Positions 8,426 to 17,351 of a stretch of DNA of 64,000 nucleotides are shown piece after piece (within the stretch, counting starts at the first letter, position 1; each line of letters begins with the position of its first letter). The position numbers and the translations under genes were made by a program. This stretch comes from Streptomyces sp. S.PNR 29 (GTDB lineage Bacteria > Actinomycetota > Actinomycetes > Streptomycetales > Streptomycetaceae): positions 62,001 through 126,000 of the forward strand of contig NZ_JANUQM010000015.1 in the NCBI RefSeq assembly GCF_030386795.1. Reading direction: 5' to 3'. The notes beneath the pieces were generated by a model. It was not told the origin of the DNA, ran no database searches, and saw only the letters and a list, made by a program, of their open reading frames with translations.

Positions 8426-9246
8426 TGGTGTTCACCCGGCGCGGCGCCGTCTACATGGTCCTGGTGGCGCTCCTCGTGCTCTTCCTCAGCCCCTTCGGGT
8501 GGCTCCTGATCACCGCCTTCAAGGACCCGTCGGAGCTGCGCGCCTTCCCCATCCACTGGTGGCCTCACCACCCGACCCTGGGCAACTTCAAGCAGGCCCT
8601 GACCACGTTCGACTACCTCGGCTACACCCGCAACTCGCTGACGATCTCGGTGATCTACGCGGGGCTGATCACGCTCGCCTCGGCCTGGGCCGGGTTCGGT
8701 TTCGCCCGGCTCGACGCACCAGGGAAGCGGCCGATCTTCGGGGTGCTGCTGGCGACGATGATGCTGCCGCAGGTCATCACCCTCGTCCCGACCTATCTGA
8801 TGTTCGCCAAGCTCGACCTGCTCAACACGTACGTGCCGTGGGTCCTGTGGGGCCTGTGCGGTGCCCCATATCTGATCTTCCTGTTCCGGCAGTTCTTCTC
8901 CAACATGCCCAAGGAACTGGAGGAAGCGGCGATCGTCGACGGCTGCGGGCAGCTCCGCATCTTCTGGAGGATCTTCCTGCCCCAGTCGTGGCCGGTCATC
9001 GCCACCAGCCTCATCCTGTCCTTCACCTGGGCCTGGGGTGACTACATAGGACCCGCGCTGTTGCTTGACAGCGACCGCACCACCCTGGCGGTCAAGCTCG
9101 CCACCGGCTACCTCAATGATCAGGGCGCACCGATGAACAACGCCGTCGCTGCCGGTGCCGTGATGTACGTCCTGCCCGTGCTCGCGCTCTTCTTGATCAT
9201 GCAGCGCGGCTTCGTCTCGGGTATCGCAACCTCCGGGCTCAAGTAA
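8425..9246 (+). CDS. Sugar ABC transporter permease (MalG type)
   Basis: 273 aa from ATG 8425, sharing one base with the previous stop (TGATG). Six membrane helices and the EAA motif ELEEAAIVDGCGQLRIFWRI; the C-terminus GFVSGIATSGLK is typical of MalG-type subunits. It pairs with the preceding permease. The operon ends at a large hairpin 46 nt downstream. Confidence 0.92.
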   Translation: MVFTRRGAVYMVLVALLVLFLSPFGWLLITAFKDPSELRAFPIHWWPHHPTLGNFKQALTTFDYLGYTRNSLTISVIYAGLITLASAWAGFGFARLDAPGKRPIFGVLLATMMLPQVITLVPTYLMFAKLDLLNTYVPWVLWGLCGAPYLIFLFRQFFSNMPKELEEAAIVDGCGQLRIFWRIFLPQSWPVIATSLILSFTWAWGDYIGPALLLDSDRTTLAVKLATGYLNDQGAPMNNAVAAGAVMYVLPVLALFLIMQRGFVSGIATSGLK

Positions 9247-9292
9247 GGACACTCTGCGCGCCACCGGGCGGCCCGGCGCCCGAGGGCACTTG

Positions 9293-9349
9293 GGTGACGT
9301 CTGCTTGCCGCGCCCTCCGGCAGCGAGGGCCCGGCAAGCAGACGTCACC
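9293..9349 (+). terminator. Long hairpin terminator after sugar ABC operon
   Basis: An 18-bp perfect stem (9293-9310 with 9332-9349, arms GGTGACGTCTGCTTGCCG and its complement) encloses a smaller GCCCTC/GAGGGC stem. There is no U-tract, as is common in Streptomyces. It should end the ABC transcript. Confidence 0.7.
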
Positions 9350-9641
9350 TCGCCCGCGTAGCTCGTGACGATGCCCCAGCGGACCAGGAGTCACCCGTGC
9401 TTTCCCTCAACCGACAGCTGATCATCGGCGCAGCAGAGTCCGCAGCCGTGGCCGGAAGGAGGCCGATATCCGTATCCGCCATACCCTGGTGGGTCCTGGG
9501 CCCACACCGGCGTCGCGCTGTCCCTCACCAGGCGGCCCGCCAGGTTTCCACCGCGCCCGCCGGCGGCCATGCCAAGGCGTCGGTCGTCGTCCTCCCGGGA
9601 CGTCGCATGGCAGCGGGCGTCCCGTCCGGGAAGGCCTGGTC
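9350..9641. other. Intergenic stretch without recognised gene
   Basis: About 290 bp between the hairpin and the aldolase. An open frame of 82 codons from 9397 (starting MLSLNRQLIIGAAESAAVAG) has no recognisable family and an atypical composition after the first 25 codons. It may hold the aldolase promoter; nothing firm is visible. Confidence 0.3.
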
Positions 9642-10298
9642 GTGACCGCACGTCCTGCCCTCACACCGGAGCTGAGCCGGACCCGGGTGATGGCCGTCCT
9701 CCGGTCGGCCGACGCCTCCGGGCTGCCCGCCACGGCCCGGCCGCTCGCGGCCGGCGGCGTAACCGGCCTGGAGATCACACCGACGACCTCAGGTGCACTG
9801 GACGCGGTGGCCGAAGTCCGGGGCGAACTCGGCCCCGAAGTCGCGGTGGGCGCGGACACCGTGGTCACCGGGGCGCAGGCCCGGGACGCCCTCGCGGCGG
9901 GGGCACAGTTCCCGGTCACCCCGGTCGACGCCGACGTCGTCCGCACGGTCGCGGAAACGGGCGTCACGTGCCACTCGGGCGCCTGGACGCCGACCGAGGC
10001 GTCCACGGCATGGCGAGCGGGCGCGGCCGCCGTGAAGCTCTTCCCGGCGGCAACCGGCGGCCCGGCGTATCTGCGGCAACTGCCGGCCCCGCTGCCCGAC
10101 CTGCCGATCGGCGTCGACATCCACCAGGCGCGCGAGTACACCGGCGCGGGGGCCCACGCTGTCGGCGTCGGCTCCCCGCTGCTGCGCGGTGCGGACCGGA
10201 ACCCGACCTCACGGCACCTGGACCGTCTCACCGAAAGGGCATGTGCGTTGCTGGAAGCGGCCAGCCCGGTCGGGCACACCGAGGAGGCGGCCCGGTGA
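9642..10298 (+). CDS. KDPG/KDPGal-type aldolase (divergent)
   Basis: 218 aa from GTG 9642 with GGAAGG 7 nt upstream. The Schiff-base lysine is Lys132 in AAVKLFPAA and the catalytic Glu44 sits in GGVTGLEITPTTSGAL, so it belongs to the class I 2-keto-3-deoxy-6-phosphogluconate/galactonate aldolases, which yield pyruvate and a glyceraldehyde phosphate. Two usual motifs are altered: PTGG near the phosphate site reads PIGVDI, and the PG of PGxxTPTE reads SGAWTPTE. Substrate may differ from KDPG. The next gene, a sugar-acid kinase, overlaps by 4 nt, giving a kinase plus aldolase pair. Confidence 0.8.
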   Translation: MTARPALTPELSRTRVMAVLRSADASGLPATARPLAAGGVTGLEITPTTSGALDAVAEVRGELGPEVAVGADTVVTGAQARDALAAGAQFPVTPVDADVVRTVAETGVTCHSGAWTPTEASTAWRAGAAAVKLFPAATGGPAYLRQLPAPLPDLPIGVDIHQAREYTGAGAHAVGVGSPLLRGADRNPTSRHLDRLTERACALLEAASPVGHTEEAAR

Positions 10299-11254
10299 AC
10301 ATCCACCCGAAGGAGCCCTACCTGGTGACGGTCGGCGAGGTCCTGGCGGTGCTCGCCGCGCCGGAGCCGGGTCCACTGGCCGTGGGCGCCGGGATGCGGC
10401 TCGGGCTCGCCGGCGCCGAGTCGAACGTGGCGGTCGGTGTCAGCCGGCTCGGCGGCGCCGCCGTATGGATCGGCCGGGTCAGCGAGGACGCGCTCGGTGA
10501 ACTGACCCTCCGTGAGTTCCGCGCCGAGGGAGTCACGGCCCTCGCCACCCGGGACTCCGCTCCCACGTCGCTGCTGCTGAAGGAGCGGCGCACGGCCACG
10601 CACAGCCGCACGCGCTACTACCGCACCCACACCGTCGGCTCCCGGCTGTCGGTGCGCGACATCCCCGAGGACGCCGTCGCGGGCGCGGCCGTGCTGCACA
10701 TCACCGGGATCACGCCGGCGCTCGGCACCGGACCGGCCCTGGCCGTCCGCCGCGCGGTGGACATCGCCGTCGCCGCGAAGGTGCCGGTCTCCCTGGACAT
10801 CAACTTCCGCTCCCTGCTGTGGACCGAGGCCGAGGCGCGGCAGAACCTCCTGCCCCTGCTGTGCATGAGCGACGTGGTGTTCGCGGGCATGCACGAGGCG
10901 CGGCTGATGGTCCCGCACGCCCAGGATCCCGAGGAACTCGCCAAGGCCATCTGCGAACTCGGGCCGGGTGGCGCCGTTCTCAAGCTGGGCGCCGAGGGGG
11001 CGTTCGCCCTCATCGACGGCAGGCCGTACCGTCAGCCGGCCGTTCCCGTCACCGTTCACGACTCCATCGGAGCCGGAGACGCGTTCGCCGCCGGCTACCT
11101 GGCCGAACTGCTCGCCGGTGAGCCACCGGAGCGGCGGCTGCGCACAGCGGCCCTGCTCGGCGCCTTCGCGGTCAGCACCACCGGCGACTGGGAGGGCCTG
11201 CCCCGCCGCTTTGAGCTGGCACTGCTCGACCACCACGACGACGTCGTCCGCTGA
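10295..11254 (+). CDS. kdgK: PfkB-family sugar kinase, probable 2-keto-3-deoxygluconate kinase
   Basis: 319 aa from GTG 10295, overlapping the aldolase stop (GTGA), with GAGGAGG upstream. Ribokinase/PfkB fold: N-terminal GAESNVAVGVSRLGG and C-terminal DSIGAGDAFAAGYLA with catalytic Asp262. Best fits KDG kinase, which makes the phosphorylated keto-deoxy acid for the preceding aldolase. Together they would feed pyruvate and a triose phosphate into central metabolism. Other PfkB substrates are possible. Confidence 0.85.
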   Translation: MNIHPKEPYLVTVGEVLAVLAAPEPGPLAVGAGMRLGLAGAESNVAVGVSRLGGAAVWIGRVSEDALGELTLREFRAEGVTALATRDSAPTSLLLKERRTATHSRTRYYRTHTVGSRLSVRDIPEDAVAGAAVLHITGITPALGTGPALAVRRAVDIAVAAKVPVSLDINFRSLLWTEAEARQNLLPLLCMSDVVFAGMHEARLMVPHAQDPEELAKAICELGPGGAVLKLGAEGAFALIDGRPYRQPAVPVTVHDSIGAGDAFAAGYLAELLAGEPPERRLRTAALLGAFAVSTTGDWEGLPRRFELALLDHHDDVVR

Positions 11255-11555
11255 ACCGTCCCACCGTCCCGGCCGACCGAGGACCTTCATGACAACGCGT
11301 CCCAGCACCGAACCGATCCGCGTTCTCACCGGCGCCTGCACCCGGGCACCGACAGTGACGGCGCCGGGCTGACCGAGAGCTGCCGAGCGGCCCGGCCTCC
11401 TCGACGAGACGCGTTCCAGCCCGCACGGTCCTTGAAGACCATGCCTTCACTGTTCGGCGTGGCCCAACGCGCCGCTTCGTCCTGCCTTCTGAAGTCTTCC
11501 TGTGCGGCGGTGCTCATCCGTCCGCACCGCCCACCACTGTCCGAGGGAAACAGCC
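11255..11555. other. Intergenic stretch with one possible tiny ORF
   Basis: Around 300 bp before the fucosidase. A 27-codon frame at 11289-11372 begins MTTRPSTEPIRVLTGACTRA after GAGGACC, then stops; it may be a chance or truncated reading frame. No operator-like palindrome was noticed. The fucosidase promoter should lie here. Confidence 0.3.
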
Positions 11556-12785
11556 ATGCGCCAAGAACGCCTCAAGAACTTCAACGACGCCCGGTTCGGG
11601 ATGTTCATCCACTGGGGTCTGTACGCCATCCCCGGCAGAGGCGAATGGGTCCGATACCAAGAAGACATTCCGCCCGCCGAGTACGCGAAACTCGCCGACC
11701 AGTTCAATCCCCGCCACTACGACCCCAGGGCCTGGGCACGCATCGCCCGTGAAGCCGGAATGCGCTACATGGTACTGACCGCCAAACACCACGACGGCTT
11801 CTGCCTGTTCGACAGCCAACACACCGAATTCACCTCGGTGCGCACCGCCGCCCGGCGCGACCTGGTCGCCGAGTACCTCGACGCCTGCCGAGCCGAAGGC
11901 CTCATGGCTGGGCTGTACTTCAGCGTCAAGGACTGGAGTATCCCGGCCTATTTCCGCGGCCCGGAGGCCGACCCGTCCGGCTGGCAGGAGTGCGTCGACC
12001 GGTTCCACCGGCAGACTCTGGAGCTGATGAGCAACTACGGCCCCATCGACATCCTGTTCTACGACTGCGCGGACGACGCGGACTTCCGCGGAGGATGGGG
12101 AGAGCGCACGGCCGAGGTGTGGGACTCGGAAACTCTCAACGCGAAGGTCCGCCAACTGCAGCCCGGCATCCTCATCAACGACCGCTCCGGCCTCCCCGAG
12201 GACTACGCCACACCCGAGCAGACCGTACCCATGGAGGTGCCCGACGACACACGCATGTACGAATCCTGCGTCACCATGAACGACAACTGGGGATACGCCA
12301 TCGGAGACGGGAACTGGAAGAGCACCGACCTACTGATCCGGCAGTTGATCGCCTGCGCCGCTCGCGGCAGCAATTACCTGCTCAACGTCGGCCCCGACCC
12401 GGACGGCGTCATCCCCGCCCCGTCCGTCGATCGGCTGCGCGAGATGGGCGGCTGGCTCAGGACACACGGGGAGGCCGTATACGGCACGGAACGCCTCTTG
12501 CCGAACTACTTCGACGTCCACTCCACCGGTCGCATCACGACCAAGGGCAAACAGGCCTTCCTGACGCTCGACCAATGGAGCACCACCGGCGAGCTCGTCA
12601 TCACGCAACTCGCGAACGAGGTGCTGGCAGCACGCCTGCTGCCCACCGGCGAGCAGCTCTCCGTGCACCGCGAGGGACGCCGGGTCGTCATCACAGGCCT
12701 GCCTGCCCACTCGCCGGCGCGCTACGTCAATGTCGTGGAACTGGACCTCGACGGTCCCGCCCGACCTCAGTACCACTCGCATTGA
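11556..12785 (+). CDS. alpha-L-fucosidase, GH29
   Basis: 409 aa. The N-terminal FGMFIHWGLYAIPGRGEW, central YMVLTAKHHDGFCLFDS and SNYGPIDILFYD identify GH29; Asp170 in the last motif is the expected nucleophile. It releases L-fucose from glycans by retention. No signal peptide is seen, so it probably acts on imported oligosaccharides. The chosen ATG (11556) has GAGGG about 9 nt upstream and leads straight into the family N-terminus. It faces the minus-strand fucose-oxidation operon and likely supplies its substrate. Confidence 0.93.
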   Translation: MRQERLKNFNDARFGMFIHWGLYAIPGRGEWVRYQEDIPPAEYAKLADQFNPRHYDPRAWARIAREAGMRYMVLTAKHHDGFCLFDSQHTEFTSVRTAARRDLVAEYLDACRAEGLMAGLYFSVKDWSIPAYFRGPEADPSGWQECVDRFHRQTLELMSNYGPIDILFYDCADDADFRGGWGERTAEVWDSETLNAKVRQLQPGILINDRSGLPEDYATPEQTVPMEVPDDTRMYESCVTMNDNWGYAIGDGNWKSTDLLIRQLIACAARGSNYLLNVGPDPDGVIPAPSVDRLREMGGWLRTHGEAVYGTERLLPNYFDVHSTGRITTKGKQAFLTLDQWSTTGELVITQLANEVLAARLLPTGEQLSVHREGRRVVITGLPAHSPARYVNVVELDLDGPARPQYHSH

Positions 12786-12852
12786 CCGCCACGCCCCGCG
12801 AACACGAGCCGATCCCCGCCCACCGTGCCGCTGAGGGCGGCGATGCCGCGTG

Positions 12853-13863
12853 TCATGACGGCTCCTTCGACGGCGTGGCTACGGGGACGGGGCTGCCCGG
12901 GGCCAGCAGCCCCTCGGCACGCAGTTCGTCCCACAGCGCGTCCGGGACCGGGCGGCACAGCTGCTCGCAGGTGTCGCGTACCTCTTCGGGGGAGCGGGCG
13001 CCGGTCAGGACGCTCGCGACCGCGGAATGACCGAAGGGGAAGTGCAGGGCTGCGGCGCGCAGCGGCACGCCGTGGCGTTCGGTCACCTCCAGCAGACGCA
13101 GCGCGCGGTCGAGCACCGGCCGGGGCGCCGGGGCGTAGTCGTACGTGGCGCCGGGGCGCGGGGCAGTGAGCAGCCCGGAGTTGAAGACGCCGCCGATGAC
13201 CACGCTCCGGCCGCGGGCGGCGGCTTCCGGCAGCAGTTCGGCGAGGCCGTCCTGGTCCAAGAGGGTGTAGCGGCCGGCCAGCAGCACCACGTCGATGTCG
13301 GTCTCACGCAGGAAGCGGGCGGGCAGCGCGGACTGGTTCATGCCGACGCCGATGGCCCCGACCACGCCTTGGGCGCGCAGGCGCTCCAGTGCCGGGTAGG
13401 CCTCACGCAGGGCCTGCTCGGCGTGGTCGTCCGGGTCGTGCAGCAGGAGGATGTCGACCCGGTCCAGGCCGAGGCGGTTCAGGCTCGCCTCCAGCGAGCG
13501 CAGCACCCCGTCGGCGGTGAAGTCCCAGACGCGGCGGTGGGTGGCGGGTACGGCGAAGCCGTCGGCGAGGTCGTCACCGGCACCCGCCGTCTTGTTCGGT
13601 ACGAGCAGTCGGCCCACCTTGGTGGAGACGGTGTATGTGTCCCGGGGGCGGCCGCGCAGTGCCGCGCCCAGCCGCCGTTCCGACAGGCCGAGCCCGTAGT
13701 GGGGTGCGGTGTCGAAGGTTCGGATTCCGGCGTCCCAGGCCGCGTCCACGGTGGCGAAGGCGGCCTCGTCGCTGACCGGCTGATAGAGGTTGCCGATGCC
13801 CGCGCAACCGAGCGCGAGCTGCGTGACCCCGACCGCGCTCCCGCCCAGCGTGGTGGTCCTCAT
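12853..13863 (-). CDS. Aldo/keto reductase, probable L-fucose (D-threo-aldose) 1-dehydrogenase
   Basis: 336 aa. The AKR tetrad is visible: Asp51 and Tyr56 in FDTAPHYGLG, Lys82 in VSTKVG and His142 in LLLHDPD. The sequence resembles D-threo-aldose 1-dehydrogenases that oxidise L-fucose to the lactone with NAD(P)+. Last gene of the four-gene operon; its ATG overlaps the SDR stop (ATGA). In this setting it would start the oxidative L-fucose pathway. The exact sugar is inferred from neighbours. Confidence 0.83.
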   Translation of the reverse strand: MRTTTLGGSAVGVTQLALGCAGIGNLYQPVSDEAAFATVDAAWDAGIRTFDTAPHYGLGLSERRLGAALRGRPRDTYTVSTKVGRLLVPNKTAGAGDDLADGFAVPATHRRVWDFTADGVLRSLEASLNRLGLDRVDILLLHDPDDHAEQALREAYPALERLRAQGVVGAIGVGMNQSALPARFLRETDIDVVLLAGRYTLLDQDGLAELLPEAAARGRSVVIGGVFNSGLLTAPRPGATYDYAPAPRPVLDRALRLLEVTERHGVPLRAAALHFPFGHSAVASVLTGARSPEEVRDTCEQLCRPVPDALWDELRAEGLLAPGSPVPVATPSKEPS

Positions 13864-14633
13864 GACTGGGCCGCCGGGCGCAGCCGCAGCCCCTGCATGC
13901 CGCCGTCCACCGCGAGTGCGGTGCCGGTGACGGCGGCCGCGGCGGGACTCGCGAGGTAGACGATGGCGGCTGCCACCTCGTCGGCGGTGACCAGACGGCC
14001 CATGGGCTGGCGGGCATTGAGCGGGGCACGCTCCGCTTCCGGGTCGTCGGCGGCGTCCAGCAGCCGGCCCACCCAGGGCGTATCGGCGGTGCCGGGGCTG
14101 ACGCAGTTGACGCGGATGCCCTCGCGGACGTGGTCGGCGGCCATGGCCAGGGTGAGGGACAGCACGGCGCCCTTGCTGGCGGAGTACAGGGCGCGCTGCG
14201 GGAGCCCGGCGGTGGCCGCGATGGAGCAGGTGTTGACGACGGCCGCGGTGCCCGGACGGGCAGTGGCAGTGCGGCGCAGATGGGGCAGGGCGGCCCGGGT
14301 GGTGCGGACCATGCCGAGGACGTTGACGTCCAGGACGCGGTGCCACTGCTCGTCGGGGTTGTCCTCGACGGTGCCGCTGGCGCCGATGCCGGCGTTGTTG
14401 ACGAGGATGTCGATGCCGCCCAGCCCCGCGGCCGCGGCCTCCACGGCGACGCGTACCGAGGTGTCGTCGCTCACATCGGCCTTGAGCCCGAGCAACGGTC
14501 GTGGCACACCGGCGGGTTCGAGGTCGAGTACCACCACCGCAGCGCCCTGCGCGGCCAGCGCGCGGGCCGTGGCGAGCCCGATACCGGACGCGCCTCCGGT
14601 GACGACGGCTCTGAGACCTGACAGATCACTCAT
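13860..14633 (-). CDS. SDR dehydrogenase, probable 2-keto-3-deoxy-L-fuconate dehydrogenase
   Basis: 257 aa classical SDR: cofactor motif TGGASGIG at 12-19, NNAG at 79-82, active Ser137, Tyr150 and Lys154 in YSASK. The C-terminus ends in VTGTALAVDGGMQG as in many sugar-acid dehydrogenases. It overlaps both neighbours by 4 nt (ATGA). In the fucose pathway it would oxidise 2-keto-3-deoxy-L-fuconate to the 2,4-diketo acid, the substrate of the FAH-family gene at the head of the operon. Confidence 0.85.
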   Translation of the reverse strand: MSDLSGLRAVVTGGASGIGLATARALAAQGAAVVVLDLEPAGVPRPLLGLKADVSDDTSVRVAVEAAAAGLGGIDILVNNAGIGASGTVEDNPDEQWHRVLDVNVLGMVRTTRAALPHLRRTATARPGTAAVVNTCSIAATAGLPQRALYSASKGAVLSLTLAMAADHVREGIRVNCVSPGTADTPWVGRLLDAADDPEAERAPLNARQPMGRLVTADEVAAAIVYLASPAAAAVTGTALAVDGGMQGLRLRPAAQS

Positions 14634-15967
14634 ACCGCGTTCTCCTGCCCGGTGCGGTCGGCCACCCAGAACGTGCCGTCCGGGTATCGGAATTCTGCGA
14701 TGGACTCCTCCTTCATGGTGGCGGAGAAGCCGGGGGCGAGCGGCGCGGTGTAGTGGCCGTCGCGGATCACCACGGGCGCGGTGAAGTGCTGGTGGAGGTG
14801 GTCGACGTACTCGATGACGCGGTTCTCGGTGGTGCCGGACAGGGCCAGGTACTCGAACATCGACAGGTGCTGCACCAGCTCGCACAGGCCCACGCCGCCG
14901 GCGTGCGGACACACCGGCACCTCGAACTTCGCCGCCAGCAGCAGGATCGCGAGGTTCTCGTTGACCCCGCCGACCCGGGCGGCGTCGATCTGGAGGACGT
15001 CGATGGCGCCGGCCTGGAGAAGCTGCTTGAAGACGATGCGGTTCTGCACGTGCTCGCCGGTGGCGACCTTCACCGGCGCCACCGCCCGGCGTACGGTCGC
15101 GTGGCCGAGGACGTCGTCGGGGCTGGTGGGCTCCTCGATCCAGTACGGATCGAACTCGGCGAGGGCGTTGGTCCAGCGAATCGCCTCGTCCACGTCCCAC
15201 CGCTGGTTGGCGTCGACGGCGATGCGGATGCCGTCGCCGACGGCCGCTCGGGCGGTGCGCATCCGCCGGATGTCGTCGTTCAGGTCGGCGCCGACCTTGA
15301 GCTTGATCTGGGTGAAACCGTCGGCGACGGCCTGCTGGGCGAGCCGGGTGAGCTTCTCGTCGGAGTAGCCGAGCCAGCCGGGTGATGTGGTGTAGCCGGG
15401 GTAGCCGCGCTGCAGCAGCGTGGCCTCGCGCTCGGCGAGCCCGGTTCTGCCCTCACGCAGCAACCGCAGGGCGTCCTCGGGGGTGAGGGCGTCGGCGATG
15501 TAACGGAAGTCGACCTGGGAGACCAGCCACTCGGGGTCGGCGTGGGCGAGCAGGCGCCACAGTGGCTGTCCGGCCCGTTTGGCGGCCAGGTCCCACACGG
15601 CGTTGACCACCGCGCCGATCGCCATGTGCATCACGCCCTTCTCCGGGCCGAGCCAGCGCAGTTGGCTGTCGCCGATCAGATCGCGGTCGAGGGTTCCGGG
15701 GTCGGCGCACAACTCGTCGACGCTGCGGCCCATGACATGGGACCGCAGCGCGTCGATGGCGGCCACCTGGACGTCGTTGCCGCGTCCGATGGTGAAGGTG
15801 AAGCCGTGGCCTTCCAGCCCGGCGCCGGCGTCGGTGCGCAGCACCACGTAGGCGGCCGAGTAGTCGGGGTCCGGGTTCATCGCGTCCGAGCCGTCCAGCT
15901 CCCGCGAGGTGGGGAAACGGACGTCGTAGGTGTCGACCGCGGTGATCCGGGCGGAGCTTGCAGTCAC
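14630..15967 (-). CDS. Enolase-superfamily L-fuconate dehydratase
   Basis: 445 aa from GTG 15967. Catalytic set of the mandelate-racemase-like dehydratases: KxK Lys222/Lys224 in QIKLKVG, metal ligands Asp252 (VDANQRWD), Glu278 (WIEEP) and Glu305 (TGEH), and His355 (CPHAGG). As I recall the Xanthomonas L-fuconate dehydratase, all its active-site residues appear here with a constant offset of 4. It converts L-fuconate to 2-keto-3-deoxy-L-fuconate. Overlaps the SDR gene by 4 nt; 11 nt behind the FAH-family gene. One of the most specific functional calls in this operon. Confidence 0.9.
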   Translation of the reverse strand: MTASSARITAVDTYDVRFPTSRELDGSDAMNPDPDYSAAYVVLRTDAGAGLEGHGFTFTIGRGNDVQVAAIDALRSHVMGRSVDELCADPGTLDRDLIGDSQLRWLGPEKGVMHMAIGAVVNAVWDLAAKRAGQPLWRLLAHADPEWLVSQVDFRYIADALTPEDALRLLREGRTGLAEREATLLQRGYPGYTTSPGWLGYSDEKLTRLAQQAVADGFTQIKLKVGADLNDDIRRMRTARAAVGDGIRIAVDANQRWDVDEAIRWTNALAEFDPYWIEEPTSPDDVLGHATVRRAVAPVKVATGEHVQNRIVFKQLLQAGAIDVLQIDAARVGGVNENLAILLLAAKFEVPVCPHAGGVGLCELVQHLSMFEYLALSGTTENRVIEYVDHLHQHFTAPVVIRDGHYTAPLAPGFSATMKEESIAEFRYPDGTFWVADRTGQENAV

Positions 15968-15978
15968 GGGGGTGCCTT

Positions 15979-16761
15979 TCACGCTTGGCAGAAGGTCTGG
16001 CGCTGGCTGCCGAGCCCGTCCACGGACAGCTCGACACGGTCCCCGGCACGCAGGAACGGGGTGCCGGGCAGGCCGAGGGCCACGCCCGCGGGCGTACCGG
16101 TGTTGATCACGTCGCCCGGCTCGAGAACCATGTACTGGCTCAGGTACGACACGATGCGGTCGACCGGGAAGATCGTGTCGCTGGTGTGGCCGCCCTGCCG
16201 CTTCACGCCGTTGACGCTCAGGTGCAGCCCGAGGTTCTGGGGGTCGCCGACCTCGTCGGCGGTGACCAGCCAGGGGCCGAGGGGATTGAAGGTCTCGCAG
16301 GACTTGCCCAGGTCCCACTGCGGCGAGTACTCCAGCTGGAACTCCCGTGCGGAGACGTCGTGGCTGACCGCGTAGCCGGCGATCACGGTCCGCGCGGCGG
16401 CCGGCCCAGCGTGAATCAGCACCTCGTCGTACGGGCCCACGACCGTGCCCGGGTCCTTCATGAACACCACCGGACGCAGCGGGATCTGTGCACCGGTCTC
16501 GGCGGCGTGGTCCCGATAGTTCAGTCCGACGCAGACGACCTTGCCGGGGCGCGCGACCGGTGCGCCGACCCGCAGACCCTCCGTCTCCAGTTCGGGCAGC
16601 TCGCCCCCCGCGACCGCCGCTCGGGCCCGTCCGACACCGCCCCCGGCGAGGAAGGCGCCGTCGATGTCGGAAGCCACGGAGGACAGATCCAGCAGCCGTC
16701 CGTCGTCGGTGCGGACAGCGGGCCGCTCCTCGCCGGGCGCGCCGACTCGTAGCAGTTTCAC
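15979..16761 (-). CDS. Fumarylacetoacetate hydrolase family, probable 2,4-diketo-3-deoxy-L-fuconate hydrolase
   Basis: 260 aa from GTG 16761, with AAGGGA 8 nt upstream. FAH fold motifs: VVCVGLNYRDHAAE, ISHDVSAREFQ-like segment (read as VSHDVSAREFQ) and GDVINTGTPAGVALG. The GKSCETFNPLGPWLVT stretch is typical of the diketo-acid hydrolase group. It would split the 2,4-diketo acid to pyruvate and L-lactate. First gene of the minus-strand operon. No fuconolactonase (amidohydrolase-type) gene accompanies it. Confidence 0.87.
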   Translation of the reverse strand: MKLLRVGAPGEERPAVRTDDGRLLDLSSVASDIDGAFLAGGGVGRARAAVAGGELPELETEGLRVGAPVARPGKVVCVGLNYRDHAAETGAQIPLRPVVFMKDPGTVVGPYDEVLIHAGPAAARTVIAGYAVSHDVSAREFQLEYSPQWDLGKSCETFNPLGPWLVTADEVGDPQNLGLHLSVNGVKRQGGHTSDTIFPVDRIVSYLSQYMVLEPGDVINTGTPAGVALGLPGTPFLRAGDRVELSVDGLGSQRQTFCQA

Positions 16762-17351
16762 TGGGCAACTCCCTTGCCGTCGGTGGTACGTGAGGAGACC
16801 GGCCGTACGGGCCGCGCCGCCGTCGATGCCATGAGCGGGACCTGCGGAGGGTTCGAAGCCCTCTTCACAGTCATCGGAGGAATGGCGGCATGGCGACTGT
16901 AAACGCAGAAGGACCCGCAGACAAAGGAGACCTCGGATGTATTTCTTCGTTGTTGGCGGTTGTGTCCCGCCTGCACGGTCAATATGAGCGGGTTTGTTCG
17001 CGAAAGGAGATGGTCCGTCGGGCGTCTGACGCCCAGCCGGGCCCGTGCCGCCCTGCGGGTGGCCGTCATGCACACCTGCGATGGCGCACTCCTGTCAACG
17101 CCGACAACAGCCTCGTAACGCCCTCGACGTCCGAGATACATCGGATGAATCATCCGCATGGTCCTGTGCGCGCACGCGCCTCGCGCAGTGCGGCCGTGCG
17201 ACCTCCACGTCTCGGTAACCGGCAGGCGAGTACGCCCCTTCAGCCTCGCCGACGGTCTCCCCGCCCTGCATGAAGAGAGACACGGTCATGAAGCTTCCTC
17301 GGTCGGTGGAGCGCGACGGGACCCACCCACCTCCCACACAGAGGCACCGCC
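16762..17351. other. 590-bp intergenic region between FAH operon and broken GntR gene
   Basis: No coding region is supported. It must contain the promoter of the minus-strand fucose operon. The only regulatory-looking element is the imperfect dyad at 17135-17151. Codon statistics of the open frames here look like noise. Confidence 0.4.
17135..17156. promoter_or_regulatory. Candidate GntR-type operator
   Basis: GATACATC-G-GATGAATC is a 17-bp dyad with one mismatch at 17135-17151; it overlaps a 15-bp perfect palindrome CGGATGA-A-TCATCCG at 17142-17156. Size and symmetry fit a FadR-type GntR operator. It lies about 200 bp upstream of the disrupted GntR gene and 375 bp upstream of the fucose operon start. 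Confidence 0.4.

Noticed and set aside
9397..9645. 82-codon gene before the aldolase
   Set aside because: No family, it overlaps the aldolase start, and base composition is irregular; kept only as a note on the gap.
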